Source: Serilophus lunatus (taxonomy: Eukaryota > Chordata > Aves > Passeriformes > Eurylaimidae). Taken from it: a stretch of DNA of 64,000 nucleotides. Position 1 is the stretch's first letter; the number at the start of each line of letters is the position of its first letter. Below the pieces are notes generated by a model, which saw only the letters and a list, made by a program, of their open reading frames with translations, was not told the origin of the DNA and did not search any database. Location: assembly GCA_013399895.1 (NCBI GenBank), contig VXBA01002661.1:293773-357772 (forward strand). The letters are read 5' to 3'. Of this stretch, positions 45,991 through 59,360 are shown piece by piece. A program made the position numbers and the translations under genes.

Positions 45991-46884
45991 CACTGCCAAA
46001 TAAATTTAAATATCACTGTTGGGATGCTGCCAGTGCTGCACATTCAGGTCTGCAATGCCAATCAACAGAAGATATTCAAGGCAGGGAGCAAGCAGAAGCA
46101 ACCCAAAATAGCACAACTGTAGGACTGTACATGTGAAAGGCCCTACCTTAACAACTATAAAAATAAACACAATAAATTTCCAAAACAGAATTTAGGCTCA
46201 GAGTTTTTATATTTCATCTGAGAGACTAAGATTAAGGACTATAATGAGATTCTTCTCCCCTTAGCTGCTTCCTTCTACTCTACAGACAACCACTCTATTT
46301 AAACCCAGGCCAATGAAGCAGCTCTTCTGTTTCAAACCTTACCCCTCAAGAAAATCATCAAAATTTCTAACTTGGGTCTACTCCAAAACCTTGCTGAGGC
46401 ATCACTTGACCACCTGGTCAACTGAGCAGATGCAGCCCCTGGAAACTCCCACGTTTGTTTTTTCTGGGAGCTCATCCAACGTGACTTTTCTTGACCAGAC
46501 AGAAATAGTTTTGCTCATAGAATACAAAGAGCTACCAGCCTACAGTGATTTGACATGGGCTGGTGACATCCGTTATCTATCTGAACTGGACTGCCTGGCG
46601 TTATTTATGCACCAACATATCTGCGCTTGTCCTGCACTTAGAATGGACGATGGGATTCTTAAATCCCATCGTGGGATTGCCAACTGTGATAGGAATCCAG
46701 CATTCTTTATGAGCCTCTCTTAATCAGTGCACACACAGCACTCTGTGAATAACAAAAATAGACACGCTGTCTACTGTTGGGTCTCAGAAATATCAGGACG
46801 CCCTTGGCAAGGGAGAAATATGCCCAGGTGACCTTGAGCACAGCACAGTGCCCTTCCTCTGCTCTCCCCTCCCAGGCACGGAGC
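45991..46884. other. Upstream flank of the CpG island
   Basis: Contains a 136-codon plus-strand open frame (46313-46723) of balanced composition that ends shortly before the island. No domain, signal peptide or matched splice sites could be recognised, so it is not called as a gene, but see findings. Confidence 0.4.
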
Positions 46885-48190
46885 TACTGCCGCAGGAACT
46901 CCCCTCCACCCCAAGGACCGCAGCATTTCCAGAGGCGCGGGCTGCGGACCGGTTGCGCGCCGTGAGGCCGGGGGCTGAGAGTAGGAACTGAGTGCCCACA
47001 CACGAACACGAGGGATTACAGCGGATTTTCCCTCAAACAGCGGGACAGGCACACAGCTCTCCCAGGGGCGGCTCTCCCGCGGCCCCGGCCTTGCAGCGCT
47101 GCGGAACCCTGTCCGGCGGCGTTTCTCGCCCGGTACGGCCGCCAGGGCCGGCGGCGAGGGCTCGGTGCCGGGCACGGGGTTTGGAGCGGGTCGCGGGCCC
47201 CGACCCCCGGGCGAGAGCACCGCACTCTCCAGAGCCCGAGGAGGGGACTCCCGGGAGGGGAAGGCTGAGCGGGGCGGAGCGGCTCATCCCGCCGCCCTGC
47301 CCGGGGAGGGACCCTCGACCCGCCGCCGCGAGCCGGGGGAGGGTACCGCTTCCCGCAGCCTCCCGGGCAGCTGGGAGCGTGTATTCCCGGGGCAGTGCCG
47401 GCCCCTCCGCTGCGGGAGGAACGCCAGGGCCCCACGGGGCTGGGGCGGGCGGACAGACAGCGGGGCCGTCTCCCCCTCCGCGGCGGGAGCGGAGTGCGGC
47501 GGCCCGGGGAGGGGGCGGGGAGGATGACTTCATGCCGCCGGAGCGCCGTGAATTTAGGAGCAGCAGCTGCCGCCGGCGGCGGCGGGATGTGGGGGTGAAG
47601 TGACAGCGGGAGCTGCCGCCGGCTGAGGGAGGAACAGCGCCGGGCACCTGCAGAGCCCAGGGGCTGTGGGCCACCACCAGCAGCCGCCGCGGGAGGGAGG
47701 GAGGAAGATGCGCTGAGCCGGTCGCTGAAAGGTGAGCGGGAGCTGCCGGGCGCGGGGGCGGGCGCTGCGGCGCTGCCCGGCTGGGGAAACGCGGCGCTGC
47801 CGCTGCGAGCCGCCCGCTTCGGATCGCCCAGCTGCCCGGGACAGGCACGGGCTGGAGCTATGCTGGCGTGCGCAGCTTCGTCCTTCTCTTTCCCTCTCCT
47901 CCATCCCTTCTCTTATGCTTCCCTCCAAAAGCGGCGAAGCTGCCCCCTCCGAAGCGCCACAGTGTTGCGTTTTATCTTTCGCTGCCAGGATGTGCGGTGG
48001 CCCCGTGCCAGCCCCCGCTCCGCGGCCCGGGCTGCCCTCAGTGGCCGTGTCGGGAGGGATGTCGCGGCGCAGGGGGAGCCGTGTCGGTGGCGCAGCACAG
48101 GACGGGGGCGAGAGCGGGGGCCGGCGGACACTGCGGCAGGTGCGGGACTGCGCCCCGCGCTCCCTCCTGCCCGATGTGCCTTCCACAAGT
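46885..48190. promoter_or_regulatory. CpG island promoter
   Basis: About 1.3 kb in which GC content and CpG density rise sharply against AT-rich flanks. It includes Sp1-type GC boxes (GGGGGCGGGG at 47511-47520; GGGGCGGGCGG near 47443) and a CRE-like TGACTTCA at 47525-47532. There is no TATA box at an obvious position, as usual for CpG island promoters. Dense overlapping open frames on both strands (up to 271 codons) result from the lack of stop codons in GC-rich DNA. The splice donor at 47731/47732 shows plus-strand transcription. Minus-strand exons 4-8 kb to the left make a bidirectional role possible. Confidence 0.88.
47521..47731 (+). other. Probable noncoding first exon of a plus-strand gene
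   Basis: The segment ends in GCTGAAAG followed by GTGAGC at 47732, a good 5' splice donor inside the CpG island. The start is unknown; 47521 is placed just after the strongest GC box and should be read as a guess. Three short upstream-type ORFs are visible: ATG at 47524 (24 codons, TGA at 47596-47598), an overlapping ATG at 47532 in another frame (23 codons, TGA at 47601-47603), and ATG-CGC-TGA at 47708. No frame stays open from an ATG to the donor, so this exon is most likely 5' UTR with the main start codon in a later exon outside the window. The gene is not identified. Confidence 0.6.
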
Positions 48191-51100
48191 GATGGGAAGA
48201 CATCTTAGGGCAGAAGGGTTTCAGGGGAACAGAAGCAAAAGAGAGGGTCGTCTCATGTACAGTCCTGTATTTGGAAGTCGCTTCACAGGTAACTAAAGAG
48301 TGTAGAAGTTGGAGAACCTGCCTTTACACTAAAATGGATTCTGTTGACTTTCAGAGACTTTCGTGGTTTTTTCTTTTTCCGTTTGTATCAATCATCTAGC
48401 ACAAGGTTCGTGACAAACAAAATAGGAGCAAAATTCAAATGCATTTGTTTGTTAAATGGAAGAATTAGTGAGCTGCTCTTCCATCACATCATCTGTAGAA
48501 GTGGAAAAAACAAGAGTGCATTCAGATTGTAGCTTGGCCATTGACATTGCACGTTGTTTGTGGTATGTTCACAGGTCATAACATCAAATTAATGGTGTCT
48601 TGGAATTGCGTAGAAGGAGAAAAAAACCCGCGCCTGGCCTATTTTTCTTTTAATTTGTTCTGCTCTTAAAAAAAACAGATTGCCTTAAAGCAGATATGGC
48701 AATACAGGAAGCTAGGGTTGGTGTGCAGAGGCAGATCATTAGAATAAACACTGTGTGTAATGGTTAATGGCTCTTTGTGGTTTCTAAATGAAAACAATGA
48801 CTGTGTCTCTGTAAAGTAAAGATCAGGTGTTAATCTGTTCTTAATGAAAAAGGAAGCAGGGTACTGGAAATTGAAGGTATTTCATTCAATATCTATTTAT
48901 CTATATGTTCATCTTAAAGGATCCTGTTACCCTGCATGTATATAGGGAAGCTCAGACAGTTGTGGGATTCTTGGTTTTGGTTGAAACCTCTGGTCATGGC
49001 GCTAAAGTGACAGAAATAATATTATGGGAGGTAACAGGGAGTTGCTTGTCGTTATATCTGGGAAGATGTTTAAATGCATGTATTTGCCTCAGTGCTGTTG
49101 CTGGGTATGCAGGAGGTGGATGATGGCTACAGAGACAGAAAATGTGAAGCCTCAATTGTTTTTTATACACAAGGCTGAAACAGAGTAAGTGATGGACTGC
49201 AGTGTCAAAAATCAGTCCAACAGACAAATGTTGGTTTTTAAGAAGAGGCATTAACTATGACCCCATATATAGGCTTCTTGCTTTAAGCACATCATGGCAT
49301 ATCCAATGTGTGTATTTCAGGCTAGAAAAAATTATCATTTTGTAAACATATAGCTTTTATCTACCAACGTTTCTTCTTTTCCCCTTGATTAGGACATTTC
49401 TACTGTTTTTTTTCTTTCCTAGAATAAAACATGACTGACTGTCTCAGTGGTTGCAATGTTGTAGTCATTGGCTGATTTTGTCTCTAATTGTCTGTGGTGG
49501 GCAAAAGAAACAATGTAGCTGGGGTCTCCTAGTAGTCCACGTAGTCATATAAACTTGGGTTTTTTTCACCGAGTGACCTCTCGATCAGTTGGTGCAAACA
49601 CAGGGTTATGCAAGTTCTCACTAATGTTGAGACACTGTTATCACAGTAAATTTAGCTCCTTACGCTTCCTGACAAACATAGATAATATTTTGAAAGACTA
49701 TTATTTTTTTAAAAAGCAATATGGTGGCAGGGATGAAGGATTAGCTGATGAAGAGCCACACTGCAAACTTGAATTGCTTTTGTTTTTATCTTGTGTACTC
49801 CAAAGGCAAGTGGTGTAACGTGCATGTGTCCAAAGAAAAAAATGTATATTCAATTATCAATGTGAGTTTAGTTCAATCGTGGATTTACATAAGTTGCACT
49901 TTCTGCAGATTTCTCTCCCACAACTCTTCTCCTTCCTTCTGCTACTGTAACTTCCATGCCTCTACCAAGCAGAGGAAAGCATCTTCATTGCGGTTGATCT
50001 GGGGCAACAGCCCTGCTGACTGGAAGAACAGCCTAGTTGGCCAGCTGGTTGGTGCTAGACAGACTGGGTAGCAGCTGAGATTTAGTTGCCTTTTCCTTGG
50101 AGGTTCTGCTATTTTGGAACACTTCATCTGAGTTAGTTCTTCAGATTTGTAAGAGCTTAATTATCTTTGAGATTTCTAGGCCGTAGTCAGCCTTTGAACC
50201 AAGAGGTTCATTTGCCCAGTTTTTTGAGTGGGGACCAGATGGGTATGTTTGCATAAGGCTTGTTTCCTTAGGAGAACGAGCTGGAAAACCCAGTGACCTT
50301 GAATACACTTGAAGTTGCAGAGATTTGATTTCACTTGTGGTCCTTTCCAAGGGCTGAAGTGGAACAGTTCAGTTCAATATATTTTCTATTATTGTGAGAA
50401 TGTTTAAAGCTGATGTTTCTAAGTGCTGTTTGAACTGAAATAACCATATTTCAGAGCAAGCATGTCATTTTTTATTTATGTTGTTACTAGGCTTTCTTTG
50501 TTTGTTTTTTTTTTCCCAGTTTAAGAATTCCTTAAAACAGGCTTCAGCAGGGTATAAGGGGGCAGATATTATACAATGAAGTTACTACTATGTACTTTAG
50601 CAAGTACAAACAATAAAGAGTATTTCAACAGTAGTGATACCATTTTTTCTTTTGAAGAACCGATGAATTGACACTTTCCAAGTGCCCTTCTTGTGCAGTG
50701 GCTGGCGTTTCTAGGAGAGAAAGAATTTCCATCTGAAAAATAAAGTCCAGGCATAAAGTGAAGCTTTGTCTCCTACTACGCGAATGGATACCCAGTTGGA
50801 CTAATTATTGTCAATATAAGATCTCTGTGCGAGAGCCCAGTCAGCTGCAAAGGTAGCAATTGTTAAGGAGAACTAGATGAACTGTAAGAGTTTTATTAAT
50901 TAATAATATATTAGTGATGGGAACAAGACAAGCCTTCTCTTATTTTTCATCTTGAATTTGATGTAGTCAAGTAAGTCAGCACTTCTCAACCTGGTTAATG
51001 AGCTCCTGAGTTTAATATGAAATATGGAGATAGAAATGGAGTTCGTGGATGGTTCTTGCAAAATCAAGCTGATTTAGGCCTTTCCCTTGAAGGAGACTGC

Positions 51101-54100
51101 ATGTAACAGAAACGCAAACATGAATCCATTTATATGTTTTGCTTTCATGATGCATTGAGAATCTAGCTTTGAGAAAGTCTTCCTATTGTATACTCTTACA
51201 AAATTACTCTATTAAGACAACAATGTGAAAAATTTGATTATACGTATTATAGTCTTTAAATATAATCATATCAGAGGTGAAAGTAATATAAAATGGATTC
51301 TAATAGTACCATTCAATTTGTAAAAATGTCCCAGCCAGACCAAAAAAAATTTTTTTTTCTTTTTCCTTTAATTCTTATGGTAGCACCAATAAGGTATGAC
51401 AGTGGGGTTTGTCATCTGGAATACGCCGGAGATATGCTCCATTTCTGAGCTGGTCATGTTTCTGTGATTGTAAAATGATTCCAGGGTATCTCTGCCTTTC
51501 TTCTTTCTTTATACTCAGATGAACAGAGTATAAAACATGAGCTCTGTAGAAGAGCTGCAGTGGAAGAATTTCCATGTTAGCTGGGGTGTAGTTTACTCTC
51601 ACAGAATTTGGTTTGTTTTCTAACCTTTATTAAGATGAATCTAAAAATCGTCTACAGTGCTCTTCTTTGCCTTTACAGGACTCATGGGGAATTTGACCTG
51701 GCTTTATAGCAACTTCCTGGTCTTTGCACAGTTATACATCCTTTTCTGCACTCATGTCCCAGTAATTCGTCAGATGTGATTGGCAGATAGGTCTAATACC
51801 GTCATACAATCTTAGTTTCTCTTGCTTTGACTGCCTTTTTTGTCACATCTTTGTTCTAGCAACTATTCCAGAAGATCTAAAGGTACACTGAAGTTATCTT
51901 GGCAGCTGTGAGCTAGCCCATAAAATGTGCTGCAGCTTTAATGAGATCATATAGATCTTAATATATCCATATAATTATATATATTATATAATATATATAT
52001 TTGCTAACTATTCACTCATTTGCCTTCTACCTCCTACAGAATTTCCACTTACACATATGGTGAGCACATAACTGTGGTGAAACGATCTCACCACCTGTTG
52101 TTTTAAAATAGCACAGATGCTTATTAATGGCCCTTCCATGATACTGTTTATAGTACATGCTAAACCTCACTTAAAATACTGTGGATCATATTGGTAAAGG
52201 ATATTATTACTTCGGCAGCAGCCTTAAATTGATTCTTGTTCAGCATCTTGACTTGTTAGAAGGTAGGAGAGGCCCTTCACAGAAGGGTCAAAGCTGTGAT
52301 GCTTGTTGAGAGAGCTGTCATTGAATGCTTTACGAGGTGTTCTGTGAAAATGCTGCCATTTGGATAGTTAATCAATCTGAAGAACTGCAAAAATCATGAG
52401 CACACAGATTCTCTACATTCAGCTGAGCTGATGATCAGGCCAAGGCTCAACAGCAGAGCTTTCACACTTCAAAGCAAGGGATAGTAAATAACTGCAGAAC
52501 TTGAGCCTTCACCAAGAGTGTCTCCTAATATATATTGAATATATGTTTGAATTTATTTTTTGTGGTCTAACCCAATCAAAGTGGAAGTTAAAAATGTGTA
52601 TCTTGTTTGAGAGCGTCTATCTACAGGTAGACTACAAAAAATTCTTGTTAAGTGTCCGTTCACTTGAGATATATATTTGAAAGTGCAATCAGGATAAACA
52701 GACTCTGCTACTTTGAGCCTTCCCAAGGTACTTGCTTGAGGCACAGAAAGTTCTTGCTGTCTGCATGTTGCTACTGGATTCCAAGAAACCGCTGAGAAAA
52801 ATATATAACAAAAAAAAAAAAGGAAAAGTTTAGCAAAAGCTCCTAGTCACCAGTAGGATGGGTGGCTTTGGATTTGTTGTGGTTTTTTTAATGAAATATA
52901 TATGAAGACTTTACTTTTTTTTTTTTCCTGTAATGCATGAGAGAGGGCATTGTTTGAGTTTAGTATTGCTAATAAATTAAAAAATAATTGTTCGCACTAG
53001 GATGGTGACTGTCAGCTGCCTGTTCAAACTGTATAGGGTGGGTTAAAGCCTTTTCTTATTCAATAGAAAAACTCTGTGGCATAGTATAGATGTATCTTAT
53101 AAGAATATAAAAATGATATTGAAGTAAAATTGCTGGCAAAGTTCCAGTAAAAGATGCTTAGAGACGTAATGAATAAATTAAATGGAGAAATCATCTTTTC
53201 GTGCAGTCCCCCGGTGTTTGGTGCTCGGCATTGATTAGGAGTTCTGTGAGCAAAAAGCAATGTTTGCACCATTACATTTAATTGCAGGAGGCATCGTGTC
53301 CTCACTGCGTGTGTTTGGTCGATCTGATTCCTGTTCGTAGACTCCACAGTATCCTTTGGCAGTTACATGATTCAGTGCATGTGGAATGTAAGGAAGTAAG
53401 TCTCTGTTTTCACTCAAAATTTGTTGCCTAATGATTTAATCGGGGGCCTTTTTAATTGTAATTATATGAGTAATGTCAAACAATTTCCTTTTCAGTTTCT
53501 CACGACTCAAGATTTCACATACTTGTCATGTTGTCTTTTTCCTCAAGAACAGAGTCATCTGCCTCTGTCTACACTTTCTGCATATATAGACTGTTTCATA
53601 TTTGATTCATTCTTTGTCACTTTTTTGTATACTTTCTGAAAATTTATTTCTCATGTGCAAGGTCAGAATTAAGAAACTATTTAGTAGCACAATGATTTCT
53701 ATTTATGTCTCATTTCTTTGCTTTTTTTTCACTATGCATATTTTTTTCCAGTTACTAATTACATGTTTCAGTTGGGGTGATCTCTTGTGCCTCTGCTAGG
53801 TTCATTTTCATTGTAGGATCGATACCATAATATTTTTGTATGACTGTAAGAAACTGACACCATTAGCAAGAGACATAAAAGTTAATAGCTGCATATCAAA
53901 AATGCATATTTTAAAGGTAGAAAATTAAAAAATGTAGTGTGTAACTTTAGACAGCAACAGAGATTCAGTTATAAACTCTTCCTTTTCTGTGTTATTTTTG
54001 TTTTATAATAGTTGGATGATGGCAGCTTTACTGAGTTGGACCAATGTTTGTGAGCTCAGTCATAGCAAGCAAAAAGCAAAAAATGGGATTTGTTAATGCA

Positions 54101-57100
54101 TATAAGAATTGGAGCATGTGAAAATAATTCAGACTGTAAAAGGCAGGCATAATGTGAAACACTGTAGTTTAAAAAAACACCCGAAACTAAAAATAGACTG
54201 CTGCATTTTAAATCACTGTTATTTGTAGGGTCTCATGGAGTCAACGCGTGATAAGAGATGTGAATGGAGTCTGCATAAATATAGAAGCTGTATGACTGGA
54301 GAAAGAGTCAGAGCTTATCAAACTTGATTACAGCATGCCTTTAAAACCTAAGGGAACTGCAGCTTTTTGTCAGTGAAATAAGCCCATGTTATCATACTTT
54401 TATTTATATACCGGGTACTAATGTTTACAAACACCGAAACCTTTTCCAAGCAAAATACTTGTCCTGAATAGGGAGTTCTCTAAGGTATCCTGAATAGCTA
54501 GAGGCTTTGTGGAATACTTCCCACCCCTTTCTGCCTCTCCTCTCCCTCCTCCCACAATGTGTATGTTTCCCTGCAGGGAGTTCAGGTGTTGAGTTGTTGA
54601 ATGGCAGCTATATAACATTATATGGTAGTAAGAATTGTATAATGCCAGTGTCATTCACTCTACGTAATGCCACCAAAGCTACCTATTCTTTCAAAGTCTA
54701 ATTTCTGTATCTATACCTGGTATGGTTCTACTACGGGCCTGACTGAGGCAATGGCAATAATTTCCGCAATTTTAAAAAATAAAAAACAGTGATATGTGGT
54801 GAAAAACAGGTGCAAAGCCTGCACGCATCCCCAACACGTGCACAAAGCATCTCCAGAACAGATCAAGGTTGAATGGGTATTTTTAGAAGATGAAACTGAT
54901 AGCCCTGTGCTCAGAGGAACACAGATACTGTAGAAGAAATTTAAGCATGTAACATCACTTCCTCACTGATAATTTTGTGTTTGTTACATGTTCATGTAAC
55001 AGCAGGTTTTTAATGTAAGCTAATAATGGAGAATGATTTCATTAACATTTAAGGAAGGAATTGCATGAAGGTGTTTTGCATGATATAATGCATTAGCTAA
55101 TTGTCACTCTAGGAGATACTTTTCAGTTCTATACTCTGCACACTTATGCAATTGCTGTACAGACCAAAGAACAAGGAGAAACATTTTTGTTATTCTCTGT
55201 CTCAGATACTGAAGAAATGTATTATTTATGTAGCACCTTTCATCATGGAAGATCTTGAAACACTTTTCAGAGCTTCCACTTTCATTGGCAACATTTGGAA
55301 GTAAGGGATGAAAGTTGTTATTTAAACATTGTTTTCCCCAGAGTCGTATAGCCGGTAAGACTGCAGATCAGCGCATTATTTATGCAAATCTCCAGAAAAA
55401 GGTACTGATTTCTGATGACTGCTGCAGCATGCTGGACTGTGCTATTTCCTTCCAAGCAGAAAATTCTCTTTCCTTTCAGTTTTGTGCCTCATAGAAGCAA
55501 TTTTTGAAGTCCATTCATCCGTTACAGACTGCTGCTCTGCTTCTTAAGTAGTGTTCCTAGGGAGACAACACACTATGCAAATATATTTTGTGTAAATTTA
55601 GTAGGTTCTACAAGTCCGCTTTTTGTTAGCATTTCTCTTCTTTCATCCTCCTGTAGCATTCTTGGTCTGGCTAAGCCAGGGACTGGTATTCGTGCAAGTT
55701 TTGCAAGTAAATTTTTTTTTTTACTGAATTTTGGAATATAAAATTTTGGAGTTTATGGCTGTGGCTCTCTTGGTAGCAAGGTATTGCTTAACTACTGTCT
55801 TGGGCATTTATTTGGAGACTAATGTTGCATGCCTTAACTGCATATGATTTCTTGAGCAAACTACAAGGCAGAATTCTAGAAAGAGGAAAACTTCAGCACT
55901 GTTCTGAGGTCAGTATCCAAATGACTGCTTATCTTCCTGTGGTGGTATGTTGCTTTAATTTAGTACTGCTGTGGGAGAAATAAAAAGGCCCCAAAACATT
56001 CCAAGTTTCTTCTGCTTTCCAGACTCTGTTATTTGAACCAATTGCAGAATACTGTATTCTTAAGGCCTAAGGCAGCACCTGAGCACCTCATTTTGGTATC
56101 CAAGCATGTTTTAGTCCAGTAAGTTCTTCTATCTGTGTCCCTGTTTTTAGTAGTGATTCATTACACTCTCCTCTCAGGATTGCTCTTCGGTGTCATCTTT
56201 CATAATTCTGTTCTTATATAAATTTTGGTAACAAGTGTGGGTATCCTGAATTTGAGCTTGTTGTTTGTTGGGTTTTTTTTTATGGAGTGGATACCAGCAG
56301 GATCAGAGTTGCATTTTTTTGCTTTAAGTTAAACAATGTCTGTGAATACTGCTGAGGACTAGAACAGTTTCATGTATGACCGTTAAACTGTTGCCAAGGA
56401 TTTTTGTGCATTTTTGACTTATGTCAACTTGTTCTTCTGAACAAGTCTCTGGGAATCGATGTGGGTTAGATGCCATTTCCCAGTAGGTAATTTGAATGTT
56501 GTTTAGAAAACAAATTCTCTTATTGGAAACTTCTTAGTTTACCTGACCCTCCTTTGATGTCATTGCTATTGAGGCAGGCCAGATTTTTCGCTAATTTGAC
56601 TAGGCTTTTCTCTGTTCAAACTGCTGGAAACAGTGGAAGCTTTCTACACATTCTGTAATATCTATCTTTCAGCTGATGTTCTTCTGCGACACTGTTCTTG
56701 AACACTTACTTCATTGTATCTGCCATTTGTTCTGTTGAAAAAAACCTTCAACTTCCCATTCCCCTTTCTGAATTATTCCTGTTCTGCTCATAGAACAGTA
56801 ATTTCAGTGAAGTATTCTAATTTATCTCTATTCTCTGAGCAAGTTTGAAAGCCTTGTCAAGGAAGGCAGAAATATTTTGGAGTATCATGGTTTTCATAGT
56901 AACAGTTGTAGATGGTTTCAATAGTTTTACTTTCTTCTACATGTGGGGTTTTTTTGATGTGAAAATCAAAAAAAAGATCATAATTTAGCACCTTAATTTT
57001 GTTGATTCTACCTATTTAGTGCTAATTTATAAAGTAATTAACATTCTGATAACAGTGGATTCAATACCAGGCTATTATTTTGTCCCTAATCTCTTAAGAG

Positions 57101-59033
57101 ATTATTGTGTAATTAAGGACATAATAATCAGGTTGAAAAGAAGTTAAATAGGAGTTAAATGTCACCAGAAGAATGGAAGGGTGGGTCTAGTGCATGTCTT
57201 TCTGGATAAGTCAAATGTAAGACCTAAAAACTTTACTGTATACTCATACTAATATTGATATGTCAGTTTTTTGTTCAGTGGCTGAGTTTTTCCCTCCTCC
57301 CTACGAAGTTCCATCTCTGTGGAACTAACAAGTGTAAGGCCAATATGAATTGAGTAGTTCCTACTACAAAGATCAGGAGTAGCAAATTTTGAGTATGTAT
57401 ACACAAAAATTTGTGTTTGTATTTGGGTATTAGTTAAGTGATTCTGTTTTATAATTTGGGCATAAAGACCACATACAAACTAAGGAATGAAGGCTTCTGT
57501 GCTGTTTTGTTTCTGTTTTTTTTTCTTTCTCATATGTTCCCACTCTTCTCTCCAACTAACCAGCTCGCTGAAATATTACACTTGGCTTGAAGGCTGATGA
57601 TGTACCACTAAATAAAGAAGTGTTCAGGGAAGCATGAAAAGATTCAGTAAGATTAAATGGTGAAGCATAAGGGTTTATTCCATGCAGAGCAGCCTTTGGA
57701 AACTAAAAGCAAGCTAAAGAAAGAGTCATTAATTGTGGGAAGTTAACATGTAAAATGGGAATCAGAAGAGAAGATTTTTCAAATCCTTTCAGCTGCTAAA
57801 AGCATTGAATCAGAGGTCTTGAGTTTACAAGTGATCAAGTATAAAGAGAGATAGTAAAGAAGCCTATTAGGAATAAAGTAAAATTGTTGAAGTGGCTGTT
57901 GTGTACTTGCCCGTAATCAGCTGTATGTGAAAAGTCTCTTCTCTCCTACCCTTGTGCATGAGTTTATCCATGGTTTTATTTGACAAGGATTTTTTGGTTA
58001 TTTAGGGTGGCATGGGTGACATCTGAGAGTGAGAAATTGTTGAAGTCAGTATCCATGTGTTTCTATAAATAAGATTGCATGCAAGGCCTTGCTGGATGCT
58101 TGCTTGCCTGTTAACTGAAATAGCTAACTGCTCACAAGTTTAATTCAAGTTTTATTCCTCCAAGCACTTGATTGTTCGAAACCCGACCAAAACAGAACAC
58201 AGGTTACTTTCTCTTTGTATTTCCTTTCCCTATGTACTGATTGCTTCCAGAGCTGCATGTAGAACTTGGTGAAAACACATTCTGGCTTTTGTAGTCATTT
58301 ACTTGGTTTCATGTTGGAAATCTGCACACAAGTATATCTGACAATAACCAGTTACTCCTGAAGGATCCTTTGTCATCCTCTGAAAATCCTTTTATCTCTG
58401 AATCCAAGAGGAATAAACCAAGACCAGAACAAGCTCCAAAATACCAAGCTGAGTGCCTCACCATCTGCATTTGAATAATCCACGGCACACTTACTTTTGG
58501 ACTATGCACATGTACATGTCCTTTCCATGGAAACTGGAATGATGATGCAGAGAATGGGAATGCCTGGGTCTCATCCTGACATTTAATCATGGCAAGTCCG
58601 CAAGTACTTGTGAAACATGCAACTTTAATGTAACCAGAATCTTTTTTTTTGATCTCACTGACTGGCATGTTTTGCCGTTTTTTTCTACAGATAAGAATTT
58701 TTTTAAAAAAATTTCTTCTTATTTTAAAAATGACAAAAGCTACTCTGCTATCTGCACTGAGCTACACTTCAACTCTTATTTGCTGGAGCTGCCCCAGCAG
58801 AATGGTTTAGCCTTAGTTTTCTAATGAAAATACCTGTTTTGACAACTAATGTCTATTTCCACAATGCCTTGGAAGAGGATGTGCTTGGTGCTTTCTCATC
58901 GATCTAAAGCTGAAGGAAAAGTTTGTATTTACACATGTGAGACTTGTCTCAACCCATAAACTTTCTGCCAGGTCATTTTGTTTGATGAAAAAATACTTCG
59001 TCTAATAACTGAAATGATTTTGACTTTTTTACA
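48191..59033. other. Presumed first intron of the plus-strand gene
   Basis: About 10.8 kb downstream of the first-exon donor with no recognised LTR, CR1 or coding exon. An AT/TA-rich run covers 51951-52002, and A- and T-runs occur near 51340-51363, 52809-52821 and 52914-52926. A plausible donor at 48290 (CTTCACAG/GTAACT) may mark an alternative 5' exon. Tiny acceptor-donor pairs at 55342-55354 and 60184-60194 were considered and rejected. Confidence 0.5.
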
Positions 59034-59360
59034 GAATCGCAGAATTAACTAACTAGGTTGGGAAAGACCTTTAGATCATCAAGTCCAACCTATTACCTAA
59101 CATCACCTCATCAATGGAAACCATGGCACTAAGTGCCATCCACTTGGTTTTTAAACACTTCCAGGGACGGTGAGTCCACCACCTCCCTGGGCAGCCCATT
59201 CCAATGGCCAATCGCTCTTTTTGCGAAGGATTTTTTCTATCATCCCGCCTAAACTTCCCCTGGCGCAGCTTAAGGCTGTCCTCTTGTTCTGTCTCTGGTT
59301 GTCTGGGAGAAGAGACTGAGCCCCACTTGGTTCCAACCTCCCTTCAGGTAATTTTAGAAA
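59034..59360 (-). mobile_element. CR1 LINE 3' fragment, antisense
   Basis: Starts ACAGAATCGCAGAATTAACT and runs through GGTTGGGAAAGACCTTTAG, ATCATCAAGTCCAACC, CTTCCAGGGACGGTGAGTCC, CTGGGCAGCCCATTCCAATG, CATCCCGCCTAAACTTCCCC and GGGAGAAGAGACTGAGCC. These match the 44.3-kb copy in order, so the two belong to the same CR1 subfamily. It is cut about 330 bp from the 3' end. Better preserved words than most other CR1 copies suggest a younger age. Confidence 0.96.

Noticed and set aside
47016..48203. Many ORFs of 60-271 codons in the CpG island
   Set aside because: Overlapping proline/arginine/glycine-rich frames on both strands reflect GC-rich DNA with few stops, not genes.
51679..51780. Exon-like segment with a 31-codon ORF (MGNLTWLYSNF..) after CTTTACAG
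   Set aside because: Ends in a stop without a usable donor and has no partner exon; likely chance.
55342..55354. 13-nt microexon between TTTTCCCCAG and GTAAGA
   Set aside because: Both sites look good, but such tiny pairs occur by chance in 10 kb of intron and nothing supports the reading frame.
58309..58668. 119-codon minus-strand ORF
   Set aside because: Single-exon frame in AT-rich intron-like DNA, no domain, no splice context.
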